This document shows positions 27,663-38,333 of a DNA stretch of 64,000 bases, piece after piece. The stretch spans positions 1-64,000 of the forward strand of contig NZ_JODR01000009.1 in the NCBI RefSeq assembly GCF_000725885.1, read 5' to 3'. The DNA is from Streptomyces albus subsp. albus. Lineage in GTDB: Bacteria; Actinomycetota; Actinomycetes; Streptomycetales; Streptomycetaceae. The translations under genes and the position numbers were made by a program. The notes beneath the pieces are model-generated. The model was not told the origin of the DNA. It did not search any database and saw only the letters and a list, made by a program, of their open reading frames with translations. Numbering within the stretch: the first letter of the stretch is position 1; every line of letters starts with the position of its first letter.

Positions 27663-27687
27663 CCTGGGCCACACGGAGGCATACGCT
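27659..27687 (+). promoter_or_regulatory. Candidate promoter of the second NACHT gene
   Basis: GTGACC (27659-27664) and TACGCT (27682-27687) are 17 nt apart. The -35 overlaps the stop codon of the first NACHT gene, so the second gene can be transcribed on its own as well as by read-through. Confidence 0.45.
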
Positions 27688-27737
27688 GGTGGGCGGCCCG
27701 TCGCCCACCGTCCGCCCCCGCCAGGGAGCCCGTATTC

Positions 27738-30320
27738 ATGGACCTCGCCGTCCGGCTCGCCTCCTCCGTCGCCGATCCGCTCGTCAGCCAGCTGCTGCTC
27801 CCCGTGGAGGCCACGCCCGACAAGGCGCAGGCCGAAGGGGAGCTGCTCGCACGGCTGGTGTCGTTCCGCGGGGAGACACCGCCGCTGTCGTACGAGTCGT
27901 TGCTGTCGCTCGCCGGGGAGCTGGTGGCGCTGGCCGCACCGGCCTCCCGGCTGCCCTCGCGGGACGAGCGCCCGGTCGCGGCCGTGCTCTCCCGCACCCT
28001 GTGGATCGCCGGGGAGCTGGACGTCACCGATGTGCAGGCCGTACGGCTGGGCCCGCAGGACTTCGCCCGGCGGCTGCGCTCGGCCGTACCGGGCGCGGAC
28101 CGCGAACTGAACGCGGACGCGGCCTGGTTCCACGACCGGCTGCTGGTCACCGTGTGTCTGCACCTGCTGCACCATCTGATACGCCGCTCCCCGGTGCTGG
28201 CCGAGCACATGCCTGAACGGGCGCACCGGATACGTCAGTTGATCGACCTGAACGACGCGGAGGCCGTCCGGGGCCGCCCGGAGCCGTCGGCGGCGGACGC
28301 GGAGTTCGAGGCGCGGTACGCGCGTACCGTCTGCGAGGAGTACGACCGCGTCACCATCTACGGCATCGACCTGCCGAACCCCAACATTCCGGACAGCTGG
28401 TCGCTGGACGCCACCTATCTCAGTCTCAGCGCCGAGTTCGACAGCCCTGAGCGGCGGGCCCGGCTCGGCGAGGACGACAGCGGTGAGCCGGTGCTGCCCG
28501 CGGACCGCGCGCTGGGCGGCCACGAACGGGTGCTGCTGCGCGGCGCGGCGGGCTCCGGGAAGACCACGCTGGTGCAGTGGCTGGCCGTCTCCACCGCGCG
28601 GGACGCGCTGCCGCCCGAGCTGGCCTCGCTGCGTGGCCGGATACCGCTGGTGCTGCCCGTCCGCCGCTTCGCCCGCGAGGGCTTCCCGCCCCCAGACGCG
28701 TTCTTGCACGCGATACGCCACCCGCTCGCCGACGAGGCACCGGACGGCTGGGTGGCCCGCGTACTGGCCGAGGAACGCGGGCTGCTGCTGGTGGACGGCA
28801 TCGACGAGGCGCCCGAGTCCGAACGCGCCGCCCTGCGCGACCGGCTGCGCCGCCTCATGCGCATCTACGCCGGCAACGTCTGCCTGGTCACGGCCCGCCC
28901 CTCCGCCGTCGAGCCGGGCTGGCTGGCCGACGAGGGTTTCGACGAGCTGTCGCTGGCGCCGATGAGCCGCGACCAGGTCGCCGCGTTCATCACGGCCTGG
29001 CACGCGGCGGCAGCCGACGACGAGGGCAAGGACCACCACCGGCTGGAGGAGTACCGCGACCGGCTGCTGGCGTCCATCCCCCTCTACCGCGAACTGCGCG
29101 GGCTGGCCACCAACCCGCTGATGTGCGGGCTGATCTGCGCCCTCAACCGGGACCGGTCCGGTTCCCTGCCGCACGGCCGCAAGGAGCTGTACGAGGCGGC
29201 CATGGAGATGCTGCTCCAGCGCCGGGACCCGGAGCGGCGCGTTCTGTACGCGGACGCCGTCAAGCTGCGGCGCGGTGCCCGGGAGCGGCTGCTGCGGAAA
29301 CTCGCCTTCCGCATGCTGCTGAGCAGGCGAGCCGAGCTGACCATGGAGCAGGCGCTGGCGGAGATCTCCCGTCATCTGCCCGCCATCCCCGCCGCGGCAG
29401 GGCAGGGCGGGCCCGAGGACATCTTCAACCATCTGCTGCTGCGCACCGGGCTGCTGCGGGAACAGGCGGACCGCTCCGTCGAGTTCGTCCACCGCACCGT
29501 GCAGGACTATCTCGCCGCCAAGGAAGCCGTCGAGCAGGGCGCCTTCGATCTGCTGCTGGCCCACGCCCACGAGGCCGAGTGGGAAGAGGTGATCCGCATG
29601 GCCGTGGCGCACGCGCGGCCCGCGGAGTGCGCCCGTCTCCTTTCCGGGCTGCTGGCGCCGGGCCGCAAGGGCATGCAGCGCAACCGCTGCCGGCTGCTGG
29701 CCGCCGCCTGCCTGGAGCACGTCACCGAGCTGGACCCCGAGACTCATGCGCGGATCCGCCGCGAGACCCGCAACATGGTGCGGCCCACGACGATCGAGGG
29801 CGCCCGGAGCCTGGGCTGGGTGGGGCCGATCGTGCTGGAGATGCTGCCCGATCCCACGCACGTCACGGACAAGGAGGCCCACCGGCTGGCGGTCACCGCC
29901 ACCCGCGTCAACGATGACGCCGCCATCCACTATCTGGCGCAGCTGCGCAACCGCGCCTCCCTGGCCCTGCGCGCGGAGCTGGCTCGGGGGTGGCGCAACT
30001 TCGACACCGACCGGTACGCGGACGAGATCATCGGGCACCTCGATCCCGAGGGCCTCTACTTCCCGGTGTCCGACCGGGTCGAGCTGGCGGCGCTGCGGAA
30101 GCTGGGCGGCAGGGCGCGGGTCCAGATCGTCGGACCGTTCACCCCGGACGAGCTGCTGGAGGGGCTCGTACGGGAAGCGCTGACCCATCTGTGGCTCGCC
30201 TACGACCTCGGCGTGCCGATGGGGTGGCTGGCGGCGTTCCCCAATCTGACGACGCTGCGGGTCAATCCGCGGCTGCCGAGGGTGAGCGGCGTCCCGGACG
30301 GCATCCGCATCCTGGCGTAG
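27738..30320 (+). CDS. NACHT-domain NTPase, paralogue with shortened C-terminal sensor
   Basis: An 860-residue paralogue of the preceding protein, collinear over the N-terminal helical region (DLAVRLASSVADPLVSQLLL), VTIYGIDL, Walker A GAAGSGKTTLVQWLA (about 270), Walker B LLLVDGIDEAPE (about 350), NPLMCGLICALNRD and FVHRTVQDYLAAKEA. After the ARM-like region only about 70 residues of repeat-like sequence remain, ending LTTLRVNPRLPRVSGVPDGI. This matches the end of the longer paralogue, so the middle repeats are missing while the cap is kept. ATG 27738 follows GGGAG. The gene ends at a strong terminator before clpC. It is likely a partner or diversified copy of the first NLR-like protein. Confidence 0.9.
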   Translation: MDLAVRLASSVADPLVSQLLLPVEATPDKAQAEGELLARLVSFRGETPPLSYESLLSLAGELVALAAPASRLPSRDERPVAAVLSRTLWIAGELDVTDVQAVRLGPQDFARRLRSAVPGADRELNADAAWFHDRLLVTVCLHLLHHLIRRSPVLAEHMPERAHRIRQLIDLNDAEAVRGRPEPSAADAEFEARYARTVCEEYDRVTIYGIDLPNPNIPDSWSLDATYLSLSAEFDSPERRARLGEDDSGEPVLPADRALGGHERVLLRGAAGSGKTTLVQWLAVSTARDALPPELASLRGRIPLVLPVRRFAREGFPPPDAFLHAIRHPLADEAPDGWVARVLAEERGLLLVDGIDEAPESERAALRDRLRRLMRIYAGNVCLVTARPSAVEPGWLADEGFDELSLAPMSRDQVAAFITAWHAAAADDEGKDHHRLEEYRDRLLASIPLYRELRGLATNPLMCGLICALNRDRSGSLPHGRKELYEAAMEMLLQRRDPERRVLYADAVKLRRGARERLLRKLAFRMLLSRRAELTMEQALAEISRHLPAIPAAAGQGGPEDIFNHLLLRTGLLREQADRSVEFVHRTVQDYLAAKEAVEQGAFDLLLAHAHEAEWEEVIRMAVAHARPAECARLLSGLLAPGRKGMQRNRCRLLAAACLEHVTELDPETHARIRRETRNMVRPTTIEGARSLGWVGPIVLEMLPDPTHVTDKEAHRLAVTATRVNDDAAIHYLAQLRNRASLALRAELARGWRNFDTDRYADEIIGHLDPEGLYFPVSDRVELAALRKLGGRARVQIVGPFTPDELLEGLVREALTHLWLAYDLGVPMGWLAAFPNLTTLRVNPRLPRVSGVPDGIRILA

Positions 30321-30340
30321 AAAGCACCTCGCACACACGC

Positions 30341-30374
30341 GAGCGGGGCCGGCCCGGAAGGGCCGGCCCCGCTC
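30341..30374. terminator. Strong bidirectional terminator
   Basis: The perfect 15-bp stem GAGCGGGGCCGGCCC / GGGCCGGCCCCGCTC with a GGAA loop lies between the convergent NACHT gene and clpC. Confidence 0.9.
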
Positions 30375-30398
30375 ATGCGGTGCGCTGTGCGACGGCCG

Positions 30399-32924
<2,526 letters not shown>

Positions 32925-33708
32925 CGTTAATCGCTCCTCAGAGCGGTCAGGCAGTGAGGGGACGCTCCCCTCGCTGTCCTTCCGCAGCTTAGTCCCGCAA
33001 CGGGGGACCGCTCATTCCAACTGCCGACGCCAGCCCAGTCGATCATGCGCCTCCTGCCCCGGACAGCCGACAACAGTTCCAACCCGATGGTGCGAGACGA
33101 TGTTCCCGCAGGCCAGGCGTATTCACCTGGATCCACTACGCCCACGGCGAACGCCCCCGCACCGACGCGCTCGCTCACGGCGGCGCCCAGTGCTTCAGCA
33201 CCCCCGCTCCGCCCTTCCCCACCTGGGGTTCCGGGCTGTTAGAGCCTTCTTACCCGTTCGATGTGACAATCCATGCGGCATCGACCGGTTACGGTCCACC
33301 GCATCCGCTGAGGGCGAACAAGCCGGAACGGTCCCGGGGAGTGCACCACGGCCGGGAACACGACAGTGAATACCGTACGTAATGCGTGATACCGCTGAGT
33401 GACCGACTGTGGCCGCGGGCGGAGGGTACCGACCGGGTCACATGGTCCCGCCGGGCCCGCCGCACGCCCCCTCGGGGCGCACCGGGCCGGTCACGGACGC
33501 GTCGGCCGCGCAGCGCAGGGCAGCACCCTCGGAAGCCACCGGGGAGCCTCCGAAAGCCGCTGGTGAGTCCCTGGGGAGGCCGCCGCGCGGGGGCCTCCCG
33601 AACCGGGGGACGGCCATCGGGTCACGGGCCGGCCGGCGGTCGCGTGGCGGCCGGACGGACAGCCGGTGGACCGGCGGGCCGGTCGGCCGGCCGGTGGGCC
33701 GTAATGAT
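32925..33708. other. Intergenic region clpC-lsr2
   Basis: A 784-bp gap without a convincing gene. The clpC-proximal part holds a small hairpin (GAGGGG at 32956-32961, CCCCTC at 32967-32972) in the presumed clpC leader and a possible -10 TAAGCT. The middle (33060-33400) has lower GC than its surroundings. The lsr2-proximal part is repetitive (GGCCGGCCGG-like), with potential terminator folds. Confidence 0.5.
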
Positions 33709-34047
33709 TCAGCCGTTGGCCTTCTCGTACGCCTCGCGAATGCTGGCGGGAACCCGACCGCGGTCGTTGACCTCGTAACCCTGCTCCTTGGCCCACGCAC
33801 GGATCTTCGCCGTGTCCTGGCCGGACCCGGAACCCGAGCTGGAACGGCCGCCCTTTCCGCGCGCGGAACGGCCACCGGTGCGCCGGCCGTTCTTCAGATA
33901 GGGCTCCAGAGCGGAACGCAGCTTGTCCGCATTAGCGGCGGTGAGGTCGATCTCGTAGGACTTACCGTCCAGTGCGAACGTCACCGTCTCGTCCGCCTCG
34001 CCGCCGTCGAGGTCGTCGACAAGAAGAACCTGAACCTTCTGTGCCAC
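33709..34047 (-). CDS. lsr2: Lsr2 nucleoid-associated protein (H-NS-like)
   Basis: Lsr2, 112 residues, bridges AT-rich DNA and silences horizontally acquired and specialised-metabolism genes in actinobacteria. It has an N-terminal dimerisation domain (MAQKVQVLLVDDLDGGEADE), a Gly/Arg/Ser-rich linker (residues 55-75), and a C-terminal DNA-binding domain with the AT-hook-like RGR in EVNDRGRVPASI. GTG 34047 has GGGAG upstream. Streptomyces usually carry a second paralogue (LsrL) elsewhere, which is not in this window. Confidence 0.96.
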   Translation of the reverse strand: MAQKVQVLLVDDLDGGEADETVTFALDGKSYEIDLTAANADKLRSALEPYLKNGRRTGGRSARGKGGRSSSGSGSGQDTAKIRAWAKEQGYEVNDRGRVPASIREAYEKANG

Positions 34048-34206
34048 CTGCTACTCCCATTCGTGCTGGATAACTGATTACAGATACCGACGTGGAAAGC
34101 AAACCGCTTTTCCGGGAGAAACACAAACCCTGTGCTGAGTTTGCCCGCCCGTCCACGGGGATTGGCGGGACCTTTCGGACATAGTGGTGAAGTGCCCCCG
34201 CGCGGT

Positions 34207-34731
34207 TCACAGATGCAGCAGCATGCGACTGTTGCCCAAGGTGTTGGGCTTCACCCGTTCGAGACCCAGGAACTCGGCCACGCCCTCGTCATAGGAACGC
34301 AGCAGCTCGCTGTACACATCGCCGTCCACCGGCGTCTCGCCGATCTCCCGGAAGCCGTGCTTGGCGAAGAAGTCCACTTCGAAGGTGAGGCAGAAAATAC
34401 GCCGCACGCCCAGCCAGCGGGCCGTGCGCAGCAGCTTCTCCAGCAGCAGGTGACCCACCCCCGTGCCGCGCTGGGAAGGATCCACCGCGAGCGTCCTGAC
34501 TTCGGCGAGGTCTTCCCACATGACGTGCAGCGCACCGCAGCCGACGACTTCCGCGTCACCATCCCGCTCCGCGACCCAGAACTCCTGGATGTCCTCGTAA
34601 AGGGTCACCGTCGCTTTGTCGAGCAGGATGCGGTCGCGCGAGTAGGTGTCGATCAGGCGGCGCACCGCCGGGACATCAGCCGTTCGTGCCCTGCGGATGG
34701 TGACCTGCGATAGCGGAGCGCGTTCTGTCAT
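34207..34731 (-). CDS. Amino-acid N-acetyltransferase (short ArgA-like GNAT)
   Basis: A 174-residue GNAT acetyltransferase resembling the short mycobacterial N-acetylglutamate synthase (Rv2747 type), which starts arginine synthesis from glutamate and acetyl-CoA. It has an acetyl-CoA-binding loop QRGTGVGHLLLEKLL, a VRTLAVDP strand before it, and a C-terminal FFAKHGFREIGETP. TAGCGT (34743..34738) lies 6 nt before ATG 34731, suggesting a leaderless mRNA; this -10 overlaps the stop codon of the upstream BlaI-type gene. Identity as ArgA rather than another GNAT is likely, not proven. Confidence 0.82.
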   Translation of the reverse strand: MTERAPLSQVTIRRARTADVPAVRRLIDTYSRDRILLDKATVTLYEDIQEFWVAERDGDAEVVGCGALHVMWEDLAEVRTLAVDPSQRGTGVGHLLLEKLLRTARWLGVRRIFCLTFEVDFFAKHGFREIGETPVDGDVYSELLRSYDEGVAEFLGLERVKPNTLGNSRMLLHL

Positions 34732-34740
34732 GAACGGACG

Positions 34741-35151
34741 CTATCGGTCCCCGGAGGGTGCCTCCCCATCGGGGGGATCCAGGTGGACACCGTTCAGATG
34801 TACGACCCGCAAGGCCGTCCGCAGGACTTCCACCTGCTCCGGCGACATCATGCCGAAGAAGTCCACCAGAGCGGCTGCCGGGTTGTCACTGGTCGTCCAC
34901 GCTTCGTGCATGAGAGCGGCGGAGTAGGCGGCCCTGGTGGAGACGGCCGCATATCGATAGGCGCGGCCTTCCTGCTCCCGCCTCAGCCAGCCCTTCTGGC
35001 GCAGGTTGTCCATTACAGTCATCACCGTCGTGTAGGCGACGGTGCGTTCCTTCTGGAGATCTTCGAGGACTTCCCGCACGGTGACCGGGCGGTTCCAGCG
35101 CCATACCCGGGTCATCACGGCGTCTTCCAGCTCTCCCAGTGGCCTCGGCAC
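34741..35151 (-). CDS. BlaI/MecI-family transcriptional repressor
   Basis: A 136-residue winged-helix protein (PF03965): PRPLGELEDAVMTRVWRWNR, VTVREVLEDLQ, AYTTVMTVMDNLRQKGWLRR (recognition helix), then a short dimerisation domain. GTG 35151 is preferred because TATTAT (35163..35158) lies 6 nt upstream; the longer frame would add an unrelated 32-residue N-terminus. No BlaR/MecR-type sensor protease is adjacent, so the inducing signal is unknown. It lies 9 bp upstream of the GNAT gene. Confidence 0.88.
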   Translation of the reverse strand: MPRPLGELEDAVMTRVWRWNRPVTVREVLEDLQKERTVAYTTVMTVMDNLRQKGWLRREQEGRAYRYAAVSTRAAYSAALMHEAWTTSDNPAAALVDFFGMMSPEQVEVLRTALRVVHLNGVHLDPPDGEAPSGDR

Positions 35152-35265
35152 AGAAGAATAATAGTGGAAAATGTCCGAATCGAGGGAATTACCCGGAAGA
35201 CGCCGCGAGTATGCGGTGCGGGGCGGCGGAATCCGCCGCCGCGTCACTCCCCCGTCCGGGGCGGT

Positions 35266-35436
35266 TCAGCGCTCGCCGGACTGCTTCGTGGCCTCGGCGC
35301 GGGCGAGGGCGGCATCGACGATGCCGTCTTCCTTCGCCTTGTTCGCGCCGCCCTGGCTCTTGACGATGGTGACGATCAGGGCCGTGAATCCGATCGCCAT
35401 CACGAGCGGCGGGGTGAGTGCGGCGACGTAGTCCAT
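35266..35436 (-). CDS. Small membrane protein, 56 residues
   Basis: One N-terminal transmembrane helix (about residues 8-27, TPPLVMAIGFTALIVTIV) is followed by a charged cytoplasmic tail ending in KQSGER. ATG 35436 has a strong GAGGAGG ribosome site 7 nt upstream and high third-position GC, so it looks genuine. Function is not recognised. Confidence 0.7.
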   Translation of the reverse strand: MDYVAALTPPLVMAIGFTALIVTIVKSQGGANKAKEDGIVDAALARAEATKQSGER

Positions 35437-35618
35437 GGCAGAGCCTCCTCGACGAACCTGGCGACCAGCGTAACGCCGGGCGCCCGGCCCGCAGAAAGCG
35501 CCCCGCGCGCCACACCGCGCCACGCAGCGCCCGACCGTCCCGCCTGCGCCGGGCGCCTCCGAGGCCCTGTGGGCGTCCCATGCGGGCCCGGGGCGCCCCC
35601 GGGCAGGCCCGGGACGTC

Positions 35619-36359
35619 TCAGGCGGGCAGCGGCAGCGTGAAGGGGGCGCCGTCGGGCTCCTGGCCGCGGGCCTCCGTCTCGTCGGGCCCGTCGCGGTCG
35701 GGGGCCGGCTCGGGCGGACCCGACGGCTTGCGGCGGGGCGGGAAGACCTCCGCCGGCGTCGGCACCGGACGGGAGGGCCGCACCGGCTCCGGCGAGCCCG
35801 GCCGCTCGGCCGGTCCCGGCTTGGCCGGACCGGGGGACGGCTGCGCCTCCCGTTCCGGCTCGGCCCCGGACCCCGTCTCCTGCTCGCTGCGCGGCCCCGG
35901 CATCGCGGACCGCCCGGCGGCCGGCTCCGGTGCGTCGTCGGCCGGGCGGCGTACGGCGGGCAGGCACGGCCGGACGGCGGCTTCGACGCGGTGCAGGAGG
36001 GCCCGGCGGCGGGCCGTCTCCCTCTCACCGGCCGGGCGGGCGCACAGGGCGCGCACGGCCGCCACGTCCTCGGCCCCAGGGAGGTGACCGGCGGCGAGGG
36101 CGGCGGCCAGGAGGTCCAGGTAACCGGCGGCGGCACCCGGCAGGGCCGCGCGGTGGCGGGCCAGGTCCGCCCGGACGAACGCACGCAGCCTGCGGGCCTC
36201 ACTGACGGCCTCGTCCACGGCCTGCGCGAGCCGCAGGATGGCGCGGGTCTCCTCGGGCGCGGGGTCGGACTGGAGGGCGATGGCGAGAGCACCGCCGAGC
36301 ACGCGCAGCTCGTCGGCGCTGAACGCCATGCCGCCTCGGGAACCGTAGGGCGTGGGCAT
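35619..36359 (-). CDS. Hypothetical protein with helical N-terminal domain and proline-rich tail
   Basis: A 246-residue protein. The first 140 residues are predicted helical (ELRVLGGALAIALQ; AILRLAQAVDEAVSEARRLR; YLDLLAAALAAGHLPG). The rest is a Pro/Glu/Arg-rich disordered tail. TATCGT (36371..36366) lies 6 nt before ATG 36359, the leaderless pattern. The gene sits between the small membrane protein and coaX. No family is recognised. Confidence 0.75.
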   Translation of the reverse strand: MPTPYGSRGGMAFSADELRVLGGALAIALQSDPAPEETRAILRLAQAVDEAVSEARRLRAFVRADLARHRAALPGAAAGYLDLLAAALAAGHLPGAEDVAAVRALCARPAGERETARRRALLHRVEAAVRPCLPAVRRPADDAPEPAAGRSAMPGPRSEQETGSGAEPEREAQPSPGPAKPGPAERPGSPEPVRPSRPVPTPAEVFPPRRKPSGPPEPAPDRDGPDETEARGQEPDGAPFTLPLPA

Positions 36360-36492
36360 GAGGTGACGATAGGCGCCTCATGCCCTAAATGTGCTTATCG
36401 CCCGATTCCCGGCGTGGCGTCCGCCCTCCTTTCGGGTGACCCCGTCCCGGAGCGGATGACGGGACCGCCCCTGCCGGCAGGCGGGGAGCCGG

Positions 36493-37308
36493 TCAGAGGC
36501 GGTTGACGTTGCGCTCGTAGACGAGGCGGAGGCCGATCAGGGTCAGCCAGGGCTCGTGCTCGTCGATGACGGTGGACTCGCCGAGGACCATCGGGGCGAG
36601 TCCGCCCGTCGCGATGACGGTCACCTCGTCCAGGCTCTCCGGGCTGTCGGGGTCGTCGGCGAGTTCGGCCACCATGCGGTTGACGACGCCGTCCACCTGG
36701 CCGGCGAAGCCGTAGACGATGCCGGACTGCATGGCCTCGACCGTGTTCTTGCCGATGACGCTGCGCGGCCGGGCGATCTCGATCTTGCGGAGCTGTGCGC
36801 CGCGCACGCCGAGTGCGTCCACGGAGATCTCGATGCCGGGTGCGATCACCCCGCCGACGTATTCGCCGCGTGCGGAGACCGCGTCGAACGTGGTGGCCGT
36901 ACCGAAGTCCACGACCACGCACGGGCCGCCGTACAGCTCGACCGCGGCGAGGGCGTTGATGATGCGGTCGGCGCCGACCTCCTTCGGGTTGTCCATGAGG
37001 ATCGGCACGCCCGTCTTGACGCCCGGCTCGACCAGGACGGCCGGGATGTCGCCGTAGTAGCGCCGGGTCACCTCGCGCAGTTCGTGGAGCACGGAGGGGA
37101 CGGTGGAGCAGATGGCGATGCCCTCGATGTTGTCGCCGAGGTCGTCACCGAGCAGCGGGTGCATGCCCATCAGCCCCTGGAGCAGCACGGCGAGTTCGTC
37201 GGCCGTGCGGCGGGCCTCGGTGGAGATCCGCCAGTGCTCGACGATCTCCTCCCCGTCGAAGAGGCCGAGCACGGTGTGGGTGTTGCCCACGTCGATGGTG
37301 AGCAGCAT
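36493..37308 (-). CDS. coaX: Type III pantothenate kinase
   Basis: CoaX, 271 residues, phosphorylates pantothenate as the first step of CoA synthesis. ASKHA-fold signatures are visible: MLLTIDVGNTHTVLGLFDG (phosphate loop), ICSTVPSVL, VGADRIINALAA, CVVVDFGTATTFDAV and GGVIAPGIEIS. Start ATG 37308 shares one base with the nadC stop codon (TGATG), so translation is coupled. It is the last gene of a five-gene operon with panC and the NAD genes. Confidence 0.96.
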   Translation of the reverse strand: MLLTIDVGNTHTVLGLFDGEEIVEHWRISTEARRTADELAVLLQGLMGMHPLLGDDLGDNIEGIAICSTVPSVLHELREVTRRYYGDIPAVLVEPGVKTGVPILMDNPKEVGADRIINALAAVELYGGPCVVVDFGTATTFDAVSARGEYVGGVIAPGIEISVDALGVRGAQLRKIEIARPRSVIGKNTVEAMQSGIVYGFAGQVDGVVNRMVAELADDPDSPESLDEVTVIATGGLAPMVLGESTVIDEHEPWLTLIGLRLVYERNVNRL

Positions 37309-38333
37309 CAGGCGTGCTCCTCTCGCAGGTCGAGGCCGATGTCCATGATCGGCGAGGAGTGGGTCAGTGCCCCGACGGCGAGGTAGTCCACCCCGGTGGC
37401 GGCGTACTCGGCGGCGTTGGCCAGGGTCAGCCGCCCGGACGACTCCAGCCGGGCCCGGCCGGCGACCAGCGTGACCGCCTCGGCGGTCATCCCGGGGGTG
37501 AAGTTGTCCAGCAGGATCAGCTCGGCGCCCTGGTCCAGCACGGGCGGGATCTGGTCGAGGCTGTCCACCTCGACCTCGATGGGCACGTCGGGGAACTCCG
37601 CGCGCACCCGCGCGAACGCCTCCGCGACCCCGCCCGCCGCGACGACGTGGTTGTCCTTGATCAGTGCCGCGTCGGACAACGACATGCGGTGGTTGACGCC
37701 GCCGCCGCACCGCACGGCGTACTTCTCCAGGGCGCGCAGGCCGGGTGTCGTCTTGCGGGTGTCGCGCACCCGGGCGCCGGTGCCCTCAAGGGCGTCCGCC
37801 CACGCGCGGGTGGCCGTCGCGATGCCGGACAGCCGGCACAGCAGGTTCAGCGCGCTGCGTTCGGCCGTCAGCAGGTCCCGGGTGCGGGTGCGGACGGTCA
37901 GCAGTTTCTGTCCCGCCTCCACATGGTCGCCGTCCTCCACGTGTCGTTCGACTTCGAACTCGTCCGTGCAGACGACGGACAGCACCGCCTCGGCGACGCG
38001 CAGGCCGGCGACGGTACCCGCCTCCCGGGCCGTGAAGTCGCCGGTGGCCACCGCGTCCTCCGGAACGGTCGCCACGCTGGTGACGTCCACGCCGCGGTCC
38101 AGGTCCTCCTCGACCGCCAGGTGCGCGATGTCCTCGACCTGCACCGGGTCGAGCCCCGCGTCCATCAGGAGCTGCGCCAGGTCCGGGTCCAGACCGCACT
38201 CCAGCGGGTCGAGGCCCGTCTCGTACGCGGCGTCGGCCGAGCAGCCGCAGGCGTCGCCGCAGCCGCCTGCCTCCGCACCGCCCTGCGGCGCGGGGCCCCT
38301 GCCGATCTGGAGGAGGGGGAGGTCGTCGGTCAC
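37308..38333 (-). CDS. nadC: Quinolinate phosphoribosyltransferase
   Basis: NadC, 341 residues, converts quinolinate and PRPP to nicotinate mononucleotide. Active-site motifs: RTRTRDLLTAERSALNLL, RDTRKTTPGLRALEKYAV, GGGVNHRMSLSDAALIKDNH and VEVDSLDQ. About 50 residues precede the usual start of the family, with a cysteine-rich patch GGCGDACGCSADA. GTG 38333 overlaps the nadB stop (GTGA) and coaX overlaps its end, so the order is nadB-nadC-coaX in one transcript. Confidence 0.96.
   Translation of the reverse strand: MTDDLPLLQIGRGPAPQGGAEAGGCGDACGCSADAAYETGLDPLECGLDPDLAQLLMDAGLDPVQVEDIAHLAVEEDLDRGVDVTSVATVPEDAVATGDFTAREAGTVAGLRVAEAVLSVVCTDEFEVERHVEDGDHVEAGQKLLTVRTRTRDLLTAERSALNLLCRLSGIATATRAWADALEGTGARVRDTRKTTPGLRALEKYAVRCGGGVNHRMSLSDAALIKDNHVVAAGGVAEAFARVRAEFPDVPIEVEVDSLDQIPPVLDQGAELILLDNFTPGMTAEAVTLVAGRARLESSGRLTLANAAEYAATGVDYLAVGALTHSSPIMDIGLDLREEHA

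Noticed and set aside
25779..30338. 1,519-codon open frame antisense to both NACHT genes
   Set aside because: It is the mirror of strongly GC3-biased coding sequence; its composition (Arg/Gln/Pro-rich) and lack of domains mark it as a shadow frame.
33140..33160. GGCGAACGCC as a possible ClgR box for clpC
   Set aside because: Only a weak, short match more than 200 bp from the start, with no second half-site.
32927..33178. Possible small gene just upstream of clpC, with an internal ATG after GGAGG
   Set aside because: Rare codons (CTA, AGG, ACA), no GC3 bias and no recognisable sequence; more likely clpC leader.
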